Assembly (NCBI GenBank): GCA_031553045.1
Contig: JAVBLZ010000001.1
Coordinates: 259,743-323,742, forward strand
Reading direction: 5' to 3'
Length of the DNA stretch: 64,000 nucleotides
From: CALXQW01 sp031553045
GTDB taxonomy: Bacteria; Verrucomicrobiota; Verrucomicrobiia; Opitutales; Intestinicryptomonadaceae
A program made the translations under genes and the position numbers. Within the stretch, counting starts at the first letter, position 1. Every line of letters starts with the position of its first letter. Below the pieces are notes generated by a model, which was given only the letters and a program-made list of their open reading frames with translations, searched no databases and was not told the DNA's origin. Of the stretch, positions 44,369-54,286 are shown one piece after another.

Positions 44369-45913
44369 TCACGCATTTTCTTCCAAATTTGGACGCGGGA
44401 ATAAAATTTCTTTGTCTGCAAATTTGCTCCCTACAAGACGCTCCGACCAATCCAAATTTTCCGCAAAAAGCTCAGGCATTTGCTCTGAAATTAAGCCTAA
44501 AATTTTTGCGCTTACCTGCGGCATAACTGGCGCAAGAAGTACCGTTGCTATACGCAAAGACTCCGCCATGTAAAACAAAGACGTATCCAGCAACGCCTTG
44601 CTTGCATCGTCCTGACCTTTTGCAAGCTTCCAAGGCGCACGCTGTTCGGCATATTTATTTATATTGCGTATCAGCGCAAAGATTTTATCAAGCGCAATGT
44701 GGAACTGCATACCCTCAAAGAGCTTCAAAACTTCATTGGAAGTTTCTGCAGCAGAGGCTTTCAGATTTTGTTCAAACTCCTCATCCACTTTTGGTGAGGG
44801 CAACACAAAATCCCTGTATCTTGCAACCATGTTCAAAAGACGGCTGAGCAAATTGCCGAGATCGTTACCCAAATCGCTGTTGTAGCGGGTGAGAAAGAGG
44901 TCTGCCGAAAAGTCGCTGTCCTGCCCAACATTCATCTCACGCATGAGGAAATACCTGAATGGGTCTGTACCGAACCTGTCCACCAAATCAAGAGGATTTA
45001 CAATGTTGCCAAGACTTTTAGACATCTTCTCTCCGGAAGCCAGCCACCAGCCGTGCACAAGCAAAGATTTTGGAGGCTCACAACCTATTGCGTGCAACAT
45101 AATGGGCCAATAGACCGCATGCGGAGGCACAAGAATGTCTTTGCCAATGACGTTGAAATCGGCGGGCCAATAATTGTTGAAGTTTGGCGTGCCATAGCCC
45201 ACGGCGGATATGTAATTTAAGAGGGCGTCAAACCAAACGTAGGTAACGTAATTTTCATCAAAGGGCAATGCTATACCCCACTCAAGACGCTCCTTCGGGC
45301 GGGATATGCACAGGTCGTTAAGAGGCTCTTTCAGAAACTCCAAAACTTGTTTAGCCCTGAATCTGGGGAAGATGAAATCTTCATGGGTTTTGATATAATC
45401 TATCAGCCAATCCTGATATTTACTAAGCTTAAAAAAGTAGTTATGTTCTGTAATTTCTATGACTTTACCAAAGATGTCCGGCCATTTGCCGTCAACCAAA
45501 TCTCTTTCTTGCAGGAATTGTTCTTGGCGTGTTGAGTAAAAGCCCTTGTATTCCGCCTTATAAATTTCGCCCTTGTCAAAGAGCGTTTGAAGGACCTTTC
45601 TGACGACGTCTTTGTGCCTTGTCTGCGTGGTGCGGATATAGTCGTCGTTTGAGATATTCAAGATTTTGCAGAGATTTTGGAATTTTTCCGCCTGTTCATC
45701 GCAGAGTGTTTGCGGCGAGACATTCAATGTTTTTGCGCTTTGCTGAACTTTTTGTCCGTGTTCATCAAGACCTGTCAAGAAATAGACATCTTTGCCCATC
45801 AGTTTTCTGCTGCGCTTAATAACGTCTGTCAGGATTTTTTCATAAGCGTGCCCCAGATGCGGAGAACCGTTTGCATAATCGATTGCGGTGGTGATATAAA
45901 ACTTTTTACTCAT
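44369..45913 (-). CDS. metG: Methionyl-tRNA synthetase
   Basis: This class I synthetase charges tRNA-Met. The 514 residues include the HIGH motif as HLGH in YANGSPHLGHAYEK (about residues 15-24), FLTGLDEHGQKVQQ, and the KMSKS loop EKMSKSLGNIVNPLDLVDRFG. The connective peptide has no Cys pairs (YKGFYSTRQEQFLQERDL), so it is the zinc-free subtype, and the C-terminus ends after the anticodon-binding helices with no extra tRNA-binding (Trbp111-like) domain. These features are normal for many 510-residue MetRS. The gene is monocistronic with its own terminator. Confidence 0.97.
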   Translation of the reverse strand: MSKKFYITTAIDYANGSPHLGHAYEKILTDVIKRSRKLMGKDVYFLTGLDEHGQKVQQSAKTLNVSPQTLCDEQAEKFQNLCKILNISNDDYIRTTQTRHKDVVRKVLQTLFDKGEIYKAEYKGFYSTRQEQFLQERDLVDGKWPDIFGKVIEITEHNYFFKLSKYQDWLIDYIKTHEDFIFPRFRAKQVLEFLKEPLNDLCISRPKERLEWGIALPFDENYVTYVWFDALLNYISAVGYGTPNFNNYWPADFNVIGKDILVPPHAVYWPIMLHAIGCEPPKSLLVHGWWLASGEKMSKSLGNIVNPLDLVDRFGTDPFRYFLMREMNVGQDSDFSADLFLTRYNSDLGNDLGNLLSRLLNMVARYRDFVLPSPKVDEEFEQNLKASAAETSNEVLKLFEGMQFHIALDKIFALIRNINKYAEQRAPWKLAKGQDDASKALLDTSLFYMAESLRIATVLLAPVMPQVSAKILGLISEQMPELFAENLDWSERLVGSKFADKEILFPRPNLEENA

Positions 45914-46024
45914 AATCTTGATACTATAAAATCGCCCATCCCCCCCCGCTTGTCAAGCGCACAAGCATAGATTCTGATTCGCCCAAAAATATGTACTCAC
46001 CCCCGCTTTCCATATTTTAAAAAA

Positions 46025-48811
46025 CTAATCTTTTTCCTGCGATTTGGGGATTTTAAGCCAAAACTTTTCGGGAAGCCTTTCCGTTGCTCTTTCAGATTTG
46101 TCTTCAACCACGTAAGAAGAGTCTTCAAGCGCCTTTATTGCAAACTGATTATCGAATGTTTTTGCAAGTTCTAACAAGCGCATTGCAAAATCTTTGTCTA
46201 TTGGGCAGCCTCTGAGACCAAGTATGAAACCCTGTGCGGCTTGTGCAAAAGCGTACTCTCCAAGATCTATACGATAGTGTATTGAAGCGGCTTCACAATA
46301 TTGCCTCAGACGCTCTTGAAGCATTGAATCATCAATTAGCTTCAGCTTATGCTTATAATATAAATACAGTATTACCCCATAACGGGTTTCGCTTTTAGAA
46401 AGAATTTCAAGAGCTTTTTGCATATTCGCCTCCACGCCCATTCCGTAAACATACAAGTTGGCATAATTTATCAGCCTGTAATCTTTTGGAGACCCAATAT
46501 CGTTAGTGGGAAAGAGCTTTTCAGAGACTAAGCTTAACTTTTGATATGAAGAAGTTTCCGCATAGTAATTGACAAGCGGTATGTAGAGTTTGGGATATAA
46601 TTTTCCATATCTATTGACAAATTCCTCATACTTCATCGAGGGAGGTTCGGAAAATTCACCGTATATTTTAAGGATTTCAATTAAAGTTTCCGTCTGATCG
46701 CCAACCCGCCACGATTTGCAGATTTTTTCTCTTTTTCCGAAAATGAACCCATCCATAATCTTGAGTAATTCATTTAGAACTTCCGTATCGGTTATTGTCA
46801 AAGGAGGCTTATGGGGCAGATTGGCGGGCAAGGCTTTCTCTGCATTAAAAAAACTGTTGATAATGGCATAAGTAGAGTAATCTGATCCACAGAAACTTAA
46901 AGTCTTTTTAAATTGTTCCACCGCCATATTTGCGTTTTTATCCGTTCCAACTCCATTTGCGTAACAGTAAACCAGCATTGCACAAGAATTCGTTTTAAAA
47001 CGTAAAAGAGGATCATCCGCATCGCAATCGTTTTCACCATCCATTCGGGAAAGCTCTTTAAAAATCGACACTCCTTTTTGAGATTGCTCCGGCGAGGAAG
47101 ATTGTATCAAAAATTTTGCAAATTCAAACTTTGCGGCAATATCTCCCATACCTGCCATAGTTTCTATACTTCTAGAATCATTGGTTTCAAGAGCCTTTTT
47201 AAGCGCCTCAGCATTCATGCGCTTAGAAAAATCCGACCATGTTTTTGCAGGGGAATATTTATAAATGAATTCCATAACAATATCTTTGTTGGCGTAAGAT
47301 TCCCGAGATTCTTCCAAAAAAATACGCAATTCGTAAAGAGCGCTATCGAGAAGAACATTGTCCTTTGCGATTGACGCTAAGAGCGCCTTTAGCTCATCAT
47401 TTTTACCTTCGGTAAGATATATTTTTACAAGTGAAATTTGGGCATCCAAAGAAGGCGCTTTTTCATCGGAAAGTGTTTGCAAAATTTCAAGCATTTGCGC
47501 TTTTTCTTTTTGCGATCTGGAATTCTCATATCTGCCGCTAGCACGTGAGGCTATGTAATTTGTGTCTGAAGTTTTGCGAATTATTTTTTGAAACACATCA
47601 TCATTGTTGACATCTGATTGATTGTACGACGCTATAAGTTCTGACAATAACCCAGGTGCTGGACGCTTTTTTTGTTCAGGTTTGACTTCAAGGCTGCCTA
47701 TTGAACGCTTATTTGAGTGATAAGCATTTGCGTTGTAATGAAAATTCCGCAAGACTAGCGCTCGCCTCGAAATGTGAATCATAGAGAGGTATCGCGAAAA
47801 ATCCTCATTGGAAATAGATTCTCTAAAATCCTTCAATATTATTTCGGCGGATGGCGCATAATCCAGATTTGCCGCTTTTTTATAGAGTTCAAGGGCATTT
47901 TTTTTATCTTGAGATTCCTTTGCCGTTTCTACCTGACCTTGCTCAATAAAAGCACTTAGAAAGAAATTGTCCCTACTCATATAGGCATTGGCGGCAATGT
48001 GTAGATACTCGGGTTTATCGGAATTTTCAAATTCTTTTATCAATTCAGAAATATCTTTTTCTAGCCTTGAAACAGTGATGCTGGGGGTTGAATAATAAAC
48101 TAACTTGCTATTTTTTTCATACTTTTTGAAAAGTTCTAAAGCTTTTTTTCTATCTGCGGGAAATATTATTTTGTCATAACCCGCCCTAACGCCGTAGTTA
48201 TAAATCTCCAAGAGTGTATTTTTTGAATTTCCAGAACCAAATTGCAGAGCCAAATTTAGGTATTCAATAGCCTTTAGAATATCGGCTTCAGAAAGCTCAA
48301 CATCTTTGTTGAGTTTAATTTTAGCGAGATATTCGTAGGCTTTGGCGGCTATGACAGGATCTCCTTTTGTTGCAAGTAGGAGATATTTTTCCGCAGCCAA
48401 AGCGTCATAATCAAGGGGAAGCCCGGTTTCTGGATTATTATTATATCTATAAAAAGAATCATATAGCGTAGAGCCATTTCCCAAAAGATATAATTCACCC
48501 AGAAAAAATGCGGCAAGCGGATTGTTTGGCGCCTCAACTTCCAGAAGCTTTATTCCTTTGAATGTGTTTTTTATATCAAAGATGTTGTTATTATTATTCA
48601 AATGATAACAAGTAACGAGATTTCTTGCCAAAACTGCTCTAGAAAATGGGGTATCATTTTTTTCGAGATACTCAATATTTTCGGGGGTTAGCCTTTTAAA
48701 ATAGTCATTATTTTCTAGTAAAAAGGTCAAATCATAAATATTCGGCGCCCCGAAAGAGAAAGTTCGTATAAATAAAAAAGCTGCAAATAGAATCTTAAAA
48801 GATATTTTCAT
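46025..48811 (-). CDS. Secreted Sel1/TPR-like repeat protein, function unknown
   Basis: The frame is open from 48862, but the ATG at 48811 gives a clean signal peptide (MKISFKILFAAFLFIRTFSF), so that start is preferred; the product has 928 residues. It is built of SLR/TPR-type helix pairs with the typical small-residue pattern, such as PLAAFFLGELYLLGNGSTLY, MLVYCYANGVGTDKNANMAV and LYVYGMGVEANMQKALEIL. Sel1-like arrays usually scaffold protein complexes. No catalytic motif is present. Cysteines are rare. The gene is on its own, with repeat-rich DNA upstream (48869-49513). Confidence 0.8.
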   Translation of the reverse strand: MKISFKILFAAFLFIRTFSFGAPNIYDLTFLLENNDYFKRLTPENIEYLEKNDTPFSRAVLARNLVTCYHLNNNNNIFDIKNTFKGIKLLEVEAPNNPLAAFFLGELYLLGNGSTLYDSFYRYNNNPETGLPLDYDALAAEKYLLLATKGDPVIAAKAYEYLAKIKLNKDVELSEADILKAIEYLNLALQFGSGNSKNTLLEIYNYGVRAGYDKIIFPADRKKALELFKKYEKNSKLVYYSTPSITVSRLEKDISELIKEFENSDKPEYLHIAANAYMSRDNFFLSAFIEQGQVETAKESQDKKNALELYKKAANLDYAPSAEIILKDFRESISNEDFSRYLSMIHISRRALVLRNFHYNANAYHSNKRSIGSLEVKPEQKKRPAPGLLSELIASYNQSDVNNDDVFQKIIRKTSDTNYIASRASGRYENSRSQKEKAQMLEILQTLSDEKAPSLDAQISLVKIYLTEGKNDELKALLASIAKDNVLLDSALYELRIFLEESRESYANKDIVMEFIYKYSPAKTWSDFSKRMNAEALKKALETNDSRSIETMAGMGDIAAKFEFAKFLIQSSSPEQSQKGVSIFKELSRMDGENDCDADDPLLRFKTNSCAMLVYCYANGVGTDKNANMAVEQFKKTLSFCGSDYSTYAIINSFFNAEKALPANLPHKPPLTITDTEVLNELLKIMDGFIFGKREKICKSWRVGDQTETLIEILKIYGEFSEPPSMKYEEFVNRYGKLYPKLYIPLVNYYAETSSYQKLSLVSEKLFPTNDIGSPKDYRLINYANLYVYGMGVEANMQKALEILSKSETRYGVILYLYYKHKLKLIDDSMLQERLRQYCEAASIHYRIDLGEYAFAQAAQGFILGLRGCPIDKDFAMRLLELAKTFDNQFAIKALEDSSYVVEDKSERATERLPEKFWLKIPKSQEKD

Positions 48812-48868
48812 AATATAAATTTTTCGTATTTCCAGATATATCTTTTCCCCACCCTCTCGCAAGGCTTA

Positions 48869-49513
48869 TGTACACGACCTGTGCCGAAGCGCCCACAGTA
48901 ACTCTGCTATTTTTCCACAAGACATTAGGCTGACTAAAGCCAACGGCACAGTATCAAAAATAAAATCAATTTTAACCATTAAAGAAAGTTTTGGAAGCAT
49001 ATCGCACTTTAATAAATCCAACTTTAACATTTAAAGAATATTTTGGAAGTACCCCACACTTTAATAAAACCCAACTTTAAATATTAAAGAAAGTTTTGGA
49101 AGCACATCGCACTTTAATAAATCTCACTTACCCGATTAAACTTCATGTTGGAATAAGAGCCATCTCTTTAACGTTTTGGCAGTACGGTTTGGATGAAGAA
49201 CAAGGCGCAAGAGTGTGAGGCGGTGAGAGTGTACTAAATGTACACGACCAGTGCCGAAGCGCCCGCAGTAACTCTGCTATTTTTCCACAAGACATTAGGC
49301 TGACTGTGCAAACGGCACAGCATCAAACAAAACCGACACTTTAACCATTAAAGAAAGTTTTGGAAGCACATCGCACACTTTAACGTTTTGGCAGTACGGT
49401 TTGGATGAAGAACAAGGCGCAAGAAAAATTGCGGGTCGCAGCGTACTAAATGTACGCAAGAGTCGCAATTTTTTGCAGTAACGCAGTTATTCGCCAAACG
49501 AGTCTGCCAAAAC
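48869..49513. repeat. Repeat array A downstream of the GH106 gene
   Basis: This stretch of about 620 bp without genes is built of two repeat kinds. The first is a long element that starts GTTTTGGCAGTACGGTTTGG. A truncated copy is at about 48869-48952, one copy at 49173-49319, and a shorter 129-bp variant at 49385-49513. The second is a unit of about 53 bp containing TTTTGGAAGC flanked by small palindromes of the form CTTTAA-N3-TTAAAG. It is found three times in tandem from about 48971 to 49130 and once more near 49340. The last element overlaps the end of the GH106 reading frame. The same elements recur at 52800-53259. Confidence 0.88.
49385..49513. repeat. 129-bp nested palindromic element, copy 1
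   Basis: The ends are inverted: GTTTTGGCAG (49385-49394) with CTGCCAAAAC (49504-49513). Inside them GTTTGG pairs with CCAAAC. An inner arm AAAAATTGCG (49424-49433) pairs with CGCAATTTTT (49464-49473), and the centre is GCGTAC-TAAAT-GTACGC. The element reaches into the GH106 gene, whose TAA stop (49487-49489) and last codons it supplies. The inner arm with its T-run could end transcription in either direction. Confidence 0.85.
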
Positions 49514-52500
49514 GGGTTTGATGGAATAAGGGGATAGCCTTACTGGCCCTAGCATACCTGCGGGCAGAGGGGGTTTGCCTTTCATGGAGTAATTGTAGGT
49601 GCAGAAAAGTTTTCTGCCTGTATTGGGGCGTGGGATTGAGGAATCAAAAAGCCAATCCGGGTAGGCTTTATCACGTTCGGGACAGTCGTCGGGCAATTCG
49701 GCGTCGCCAATCAGTCTGTTTGTGAAGGTGTTTGTAACATCCACTCTTAAAATATTCTCTCCCGCTTTTAAAAATTTTGTGATATCAACTTTGAAGGGAT
49801 GTTTCCAGAGTGTTGAAACTTTTTTGCCGTTCACAAAAACTTCTGCGATATCGGATACTGCGCCCAAATCCAAAGTTACGCCTGAGTTTTTCATGAGGTA
49901 TTCTTCCGAAATTGAAAATGTTTTTTCATAAGTTGCGGTGCCTGAAAAATGTTTTTCATCGAAGGCTTGGAGGGTGTGCCATGAAGTTAAAGTTTGCAGG
50001 TCTATACCTTGCCTTAAACCTTTCTCCTTTGGGAATGACAGCTTCCAACCTGCGCTTAAATCAATCTCGGCGGGGATATTGTCAAATTTTACGCTGTGAG
50101 TTTTTTCCGCATTGTCTGTGCAAATATATGTATCGGCGACGTAAGATTTAAGATAGGTATTTTTGCCGTCTGAAAAATTTTCCACAGCTTTATCCACGCC
50201 TTTGATGTACCAATCTTGAGCTAATGCTGCGTCATCTTTACGGAATACAAAGAATTTAGATTCGCCTGCTTCCAAAGAATATCTGATTTTTGTGGATGAA
50301 TCTGTTGAAGATATTATGCAGGTTGCGTAAGAAATTTCCGCACTTTCCGCATCCCAAATTTCTATCGCTTTGTTGGCGGAAGTCCTGAAAGTGTAATCCC
50401 CAGTCATTTTTTCATCGCCTAAATTTGTTATAAAATAAAATTCCGCATTGGACAAAACTTTGTGTATGTAAAAAACTAGGTCGCTGGACTTGCCAGAAAC
50501 ATCTGTAAAGCTAAAATCTTTAGAAATTTTTATGATTTCCAGAGCCTTTTCAATCCCCATGGAATGCGGGAATACACGCCCCGTACCATAGACAAAGTGG
50601 TCGTCTAACTGTTTGGCAAAAAGAGCGTCCGCCATATATTGAACAGCGCCGTCTATACTGGGGTAATCTTTCAGACCTGAAGCGCTGATTGGCCTATTCA
50701 TCATGATATTTGCGCCATCTTTTACTAGGCGCAGGATGTGGTTAAAAATGTCTATATCAATTCTTTCATCGTCTTTAATAACGATGAGCGAATACTTGTA
50801 GCCGCTTGGTTTGTGCACCACAAAACCATCCTTTGCAACAAACTCTTTCAAGAAGGATGTGTCTATAAAATGGTAGTCATGACCGTTTGGGACTTTTGGG
50901 AAACCCTCCGGATATAATTGAATTGGGATAAAGTTTGAGCGTCTTATTTTTTCATCAATATCGGGCGTTTGCGTAATTGGTATTGCCGGCGTGTTTGAGC
51001 CGTAATACATTGCAATATCTGTAACACGCTTGCCCTGCTGCAAAAGATATTGCGCCCTTGCCAAATATTTAAACCAGCCAGATGCCTGATTCCACCAAGT
51101 GTTATTGCGATGAATTTGCGACCCCCACTGCCACATAGACATACCGGGTTTTATGGAATCCGCAAAAGGCTGATGGGCGAAAGTATGGAATATAGCCCTA
51201 TTCATGCCTTGCGTAAAATAAAAGTCGCCCTGTTTTTTGAAGCTTTCTGGAGTGTCCTCAAATGCTTTGCCGCCCGTAAACGCCTCAGCACCGACGATTC
51301 TGGAACCCTTCAAATCCGCAATACTTGCGGCTAATCTTACGGACAAATCGCTCTTGCCAGCCGTGCGTCTTGCCCAAAATTCTCCCATTAAAATATCCGC
51401 CGAGCGCCCCGATTGCATGGAGTCTATGGGTGACGGAAAACCGTAAGGCTCAAGCGCAAATTTTAAACCGTCTTCATGGCATAATTTTGCAAACTCTGCG
51501 TAATGATTTTCCGCAATCATGTCTGCAAAGGTTCTGCGCACGTCAAATAAAAAACGCTCTGTAAAGCCGTTGTTTTCAATGATTCTGCCCGTAAATGCGG
51601 GCATGTATTTATAGATTTCATAACTTCTTCTGTTGAAAAATTCCGAAATCATGGAGGTTGTCCAATTCTGTTCTCTTGCCTCGTAACTGTCTATCAAGAC
51701 CGCCCTGATTGGCACTTTGCCGCCTGTGTTGACGCTGTCAATAATTGGTTTTACGCCTTTTTTGTAGAGAGAATTTACGGCTTCTTTGCTGAATTTATCA
51801 CACTCCAAACCCCTTGAACCATCTGGTGCAGGGTGGTTTTGCATGCCCGTAAGCGTGTAAGCAAAACGCAAAATTGTCCAATCTTTACCCAAAGGCGCTG
51901 TCCACTTGAGCACGCCGCCTTCACCGAGATTGTCGGTCAAATCAATAATTTCTGAAAACTTGATTGCCTCTTTACCGTCGAGCTTGTCTTCCGTCGGAAA
52001 CACAACCGTATAATGAGCCGTTCTTTTTCCGAAACCCGCTTTAACTTCCCAGTTGTCAAGACGAGCCGGCAACTGCCCAGAGCTGCGCTCATTGGCGGGT
52101 GTGGGAAAGGCAATCACGGCAACTTCCACGCAAAAGCCCTTCATGAGTTCAAGTTTTTTTGGATGAGGCTCAGGCTGAGAAGCGTTTATTGTGTAAATTA
52201 GTGGCGACTCGCTATTTTCAAAATCAAAATCTTTTAGTTTGATAATGGAATCTCCGCCAACAGCCCTTGTGGTTGTCCAGATTAATTGCTTCATTGCAAA
52301 CTTTGGGTCTAGATATGCGGAAGCGGTTGTGGCAAAGCCGCCGCTATTGTGGTAGGTAAAATCTAAGCCCAGCTCTTCCGCCTTTTTAGCTGCGAGTTCC
52401 AGAGCGTCAAACCACTCTTTAGAGCCCCAATTAATCTTGCCCTTTGCGGTATCTTTAGGCGCAACATTGAAAAGATGAAACCCGCCCAAACCTGCGTTTT

Positions 52501-52696
52501 TCATGGCCTCCAAATCTTTTACTATGCCGTCTTTTGAGATATTGCCGTTCATCCAATGCCACCAAGTGAAAGGCTTTGCGCTATCCGGAGGGTTTAAAAA
52601 ATTTTCTCTAATTTCTTTGATGTCTTGCGCCGATAGCACAAGGTGTGTCAAAAATAAAAACAAGATAAAAAGCTTCCTACAAATATTCATAAGCAT
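49487..52696 (-). CDS. Glycoside hydrolase family 106, alpha-L-rhamnosidase type, secreted
   Basis: The protein has 1069 residues (1067 if the second ATG at 52690 is used), with a signal peptide (KLFILFLFLTHLVLSAQ). The family-typical start is PFTWWHWMNGNISKDGIVKDLEAMKNAGLGGFHLFNV (here in parts: PFTWWHWMNGNISKDG and KDLEAMKNAGLGGFHLF). GWGSKEWFDALELAAKKAEELGL-type text, VRAVLIDSYEAREQNWT with candidate acid residues, and a late beta-sandwich (LDLGAVSDIAEVFVNGKKVS then VTNTFTNRLIGDAELPDD) complete the match. Family members release rhamnose from pectin or other glycans. The last codons come from repeat copy 1. The gene is bracketed by two repeat arrays, which suggests past insertion or duplication. 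No partner transporter is in the window. Confidence 0.9.
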   Translation of the reverse strand: MLMNICRKLFILFLFLTHLVLSAQDIKEIRENFLNPPDSAKPFTWWHWMNGNISKDGIVKDLEAMKNAGLGGFHLFNVAPKDTAKGKINWGSKEWFDALELAAKKAEELGLDFTYHNSGGFATTASAYLDPKFAMKQLIWTTTRAVGGDSIIKLKDFDFENSESPLIYTINASQPEPHPKKLELMKGFCVEVAVIAFPTPANERSSGQLPARLDNWEVKAGFGKRTAHYTVVFPTEDKLDGKEAIKFSEIIDLTDNLGEGGVLKWTAPLGKDWTILRFAYTLTGMQNHPAPDGSRGLECDKFSKEAVNSLYKKGVKPIIDSVNTGGKVPIRAVLIDSYEAREQNWTTSMISEFFNRRSYEIYKYMPAFTGRIIENNGFTERFLFDVRRTFADMIAENHYAEFAKLCHEDGLKFALEPYGFPSPIDSMQSGRSADILMGEFWARRTAGKSDLSVRLAASIADLKGSRIVGAEAFTGGKAFEDTPESFKKQGDFYFTQGMNRAIFHTFAHQPFADSIKPGMSMWQWGSQIHRNNTWWNQASGWFKYLARAQYLLQQGKRVTDIAMYYGSNTPAIPITQTPDIDEKIRRSNFIPIQLYPEGFPKVPNGHDYHFIDTSFLKEFVAKDGFVVHKPSGYKYSLIVIKDDERIDIDIFNHILRLVKDGANIMMNRPISASGLKDYPSIDGAVQYMADALFAKQLDDHFVYGTGRVFPHSMGIEKALEIIKISKDFSFTDVSGKSSDLVFYIHKVLSNAEFYFITNLGDEKMTGDYTFRTSANKAIEIWDAESAEISYATCIISSTDSSTKIRYSLEAGESKFFVFRKDDAALAQDWYIKGVDKAVENFSDGKNTYLKSYVADTYICTDNAEKTHSVKFDNIPAEIDLSAGWKLSFPKEKGLRQGIDLQTLTSWHTLQAFDEKHFSGTATYEKTFSISEEYLMKNSGVTLDLGAVSDIAEVFVNGKKVSTLWKHPFKVDITKFLKAGENILRVDVTNTFTNRLIGDAELPDDCPERDKAYPDWLFDSSIPRPNTGRKLFCTYNYSMKGKPPLPAGMLGPVRLSPYSIKPVLADSFGE

Positions 52697-52799
52697 ATAA
52701 AAAATTATATAAGGATTATGTTATATAAATTTCAACAGACAAGAATTTTATCAAGATGAAATTTACCGCCCCGACACTAACTTGTCTCACAGCATCAAA

Positions 52800-53259
52800 A
52801 ATAAGCCCAGCTTTAACCATTAAAATTAGACATACGCCCTACTTTAATAAACCCAACTTTAAATATTAAAGAAAGTTTTGGAAGCGCATCACCACTTTAA
52901 CAAACCCAGCTTACCCCATTAAAGCTGGTTTTTGGATCCCCCCCCACACTTTAACGTTTTGGCAGTACGGTTTGGATGAAGAACAAGGCACAAGGGTGTG
53001 AGGCGGTGGGAATGTACTAAACGTACATGACCAGTGCCGAAGCGCCCGCACTAACGTAGTTATTATAGCTTTAACAAAACCCAACTTTAACCCTTAAAGT
53101 CAATTTTGGAAGCACCCCCCACACTTTAACGTTTTGGCAGTACGGTTTGGATGAAGAACAAGGCGCAAAAAAAATTGCGGGTCGCAGCGTACTGAATGTA
53201 CGCAAGAGTCGCAATTTTTTGCAGTAACGCAGTTATTCGCCAAACAAGTCTGCCAAAAC
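52800..53259. repeat. Repeat array B upstream of the GH106 gene
   Basis: This gene-free interval has the same elements as array A in the same orientation. Units of about 53 bp are near 52810-52950. A long element starting GTTTTGGCAGTACGG is at 52956-53070. A unit with a CTTTAAC palindrome is near 53075-53130. The 129-bp nested palindrome is at 53131-53259, differing from copy 1 by about three bases. The stretch 52697-52800 holds nothing recognisable. Confidence 0.87.
53131..53259. repeat. 129-bp nested palindromic element, copy 2
   Basis: The length and architecture match copy 1: outer arms GTTTTGGCAG (53131-53140) and CTGCCAAAAC (53250-53259), inner AAAAATTGCG/CGCAATTTTT, and centre GTAC-TGAAT-GTAC. 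It ends exactly where the stop codon (53260-53262) of the outer-membrane protein gene begins, so it could act as that gene's terminator. Confidence 0.85.
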
Positions 53260-54123
53260 CTAGAAGGAGAAACTTACTTTTGACCCCATGAATAGGTGTT
53301 TTTCTGTACCCTTGTCGTTTTGGGGGCCGTCGTTGTGTTGGATGTATCTTATGCCGACGGAAATTTTACAATAGTCGGTGAGGGTTAGTACGAGATCGCT
53401 GATGACACCTGCGTAGCCGTAGCCGTTCTTTATGGCGGGGGCGGTTTGGTCTCCAAAATATTTGTTTGCGGAGGTGTAGCCGTAGAGCAAGATTGTGTCT
53501 ATGCTAAGGTATGTATCGCCCCAGACCCATTTTGAAATTGGAGCGGAATAAAAGAGTCTAGCCTCTATGCTGCTGCAATCCATATTCCAGCCGTAGCAAT
53601 AGATGAGCATGGGGGTAACGTTAAAGTCGCCAAGCCACCTTGTGGTATCCATAGCGGCCGTGGCGTTCACTTCGGCGACTCTGGTCATGGGGTAATCTAT
53701 ATTTGTGAACCAGTAGTAACCGTAGCCAACAGAGAATCTGAATACATCGTAAGAGTAATCAATACCTGCGCAAAGGTCCATTTCATTGACCTCCATAGCG
53801 CCGCTTGTCAGAGGACAATTATCCCACACGTTTGCATAGATGCCAAAACCTTCGCCAAGATTGTAATGTGCCTTAAGCTCGGGCTGAAAACTCTGGGAGG
53901 CGTATTGCTTTGCCCTGAACAAATACTCACCCTCAAAACCGAAAGACAAAGTCATGTTCAAATTTTTCAATTCAGGATATGCTTCTAAGAGCGCCGCTTG
54001 AGGGCTGGATTCTGCGGGGTTTAGGCCTTGCTTTGCCATTTTTTCCGCCTCTAAATCTTGCTGGGCAAAAGCCACGGCAAAAGGTGCTAATGATAGAATT
54101 AAGGTGCCAATTATTTGCTTCAT
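53260..54123 (-). CDS. Outer-membrane beta-barrel protein, paralog of 55115-55993
   Basis: The protein has 287 residues. A signal peptide (IIGTLILSLAPFAVAFAQ) precedes alternating-hydrophobic strands such as LTFGFEGEYLFRAKQYASQS (here LSFGFEGEYLFRAKQYASQS), YGYAGVISDLVLTLTDYCKI and SVGIRYIQHNDGPQND. It ends in a terminal Phe (MGSKVSFSF), the usual Bam-recognised C-terminus. It shares length and many positions with the gene at 55115, with hisA between them. No known porin family is assigned, and ligand or channel function is unknown. The stop is immediately followed by palindromic repeat copy 2. Confidence 0.8.
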   Translation of the reverse strand: MKQIIGTLILSLAPFAVAFAQQDLEAEKMAKQGLNPAESSPQAALLEAYPELKNLNMTLSFGFEGEYLFRAKQYASQSFQPELKAHYNLGEGFGIYANVWDNCPLTSGAMEVNEMDLCAGIDYSYDVFRFSVGYGYYWFTNIDYPMTRVAEVNATAAMDTTRWLGDFNVTPMLIYCYGWNMDCSSIEARLFYSAPISKWVWGDTYLSIDTILLYGYTSANKYFGDQTAPAIKNGYGYAGVISDLVLTLTDYCKISVGIRYIQHNDGPQNDKGTEKHLFMGSKVSFSF

Positions 54124-54286
54124 AAGTTTTAAGATACGCCATTAATACATGGTTATGAAGCGGCATTTTTTAGATGCGTAAGCGTTTGTCGAACAAATTT
54201 TTACAGAAATGAAAATTTTCCAACTTAATTAATTGGCGCAACAAGAAATTATCATTTACGAATCTTTGTTGGCAAAGCTTTAAGTC

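Noticed and set aside
45940..45947. Run of eight C between a TTGACA and a TATAGT upstream of metG as a phase-variable promoter
   Set aside because: The spacing is 22 bp, and metG is essential and unlikely to be phase variable.
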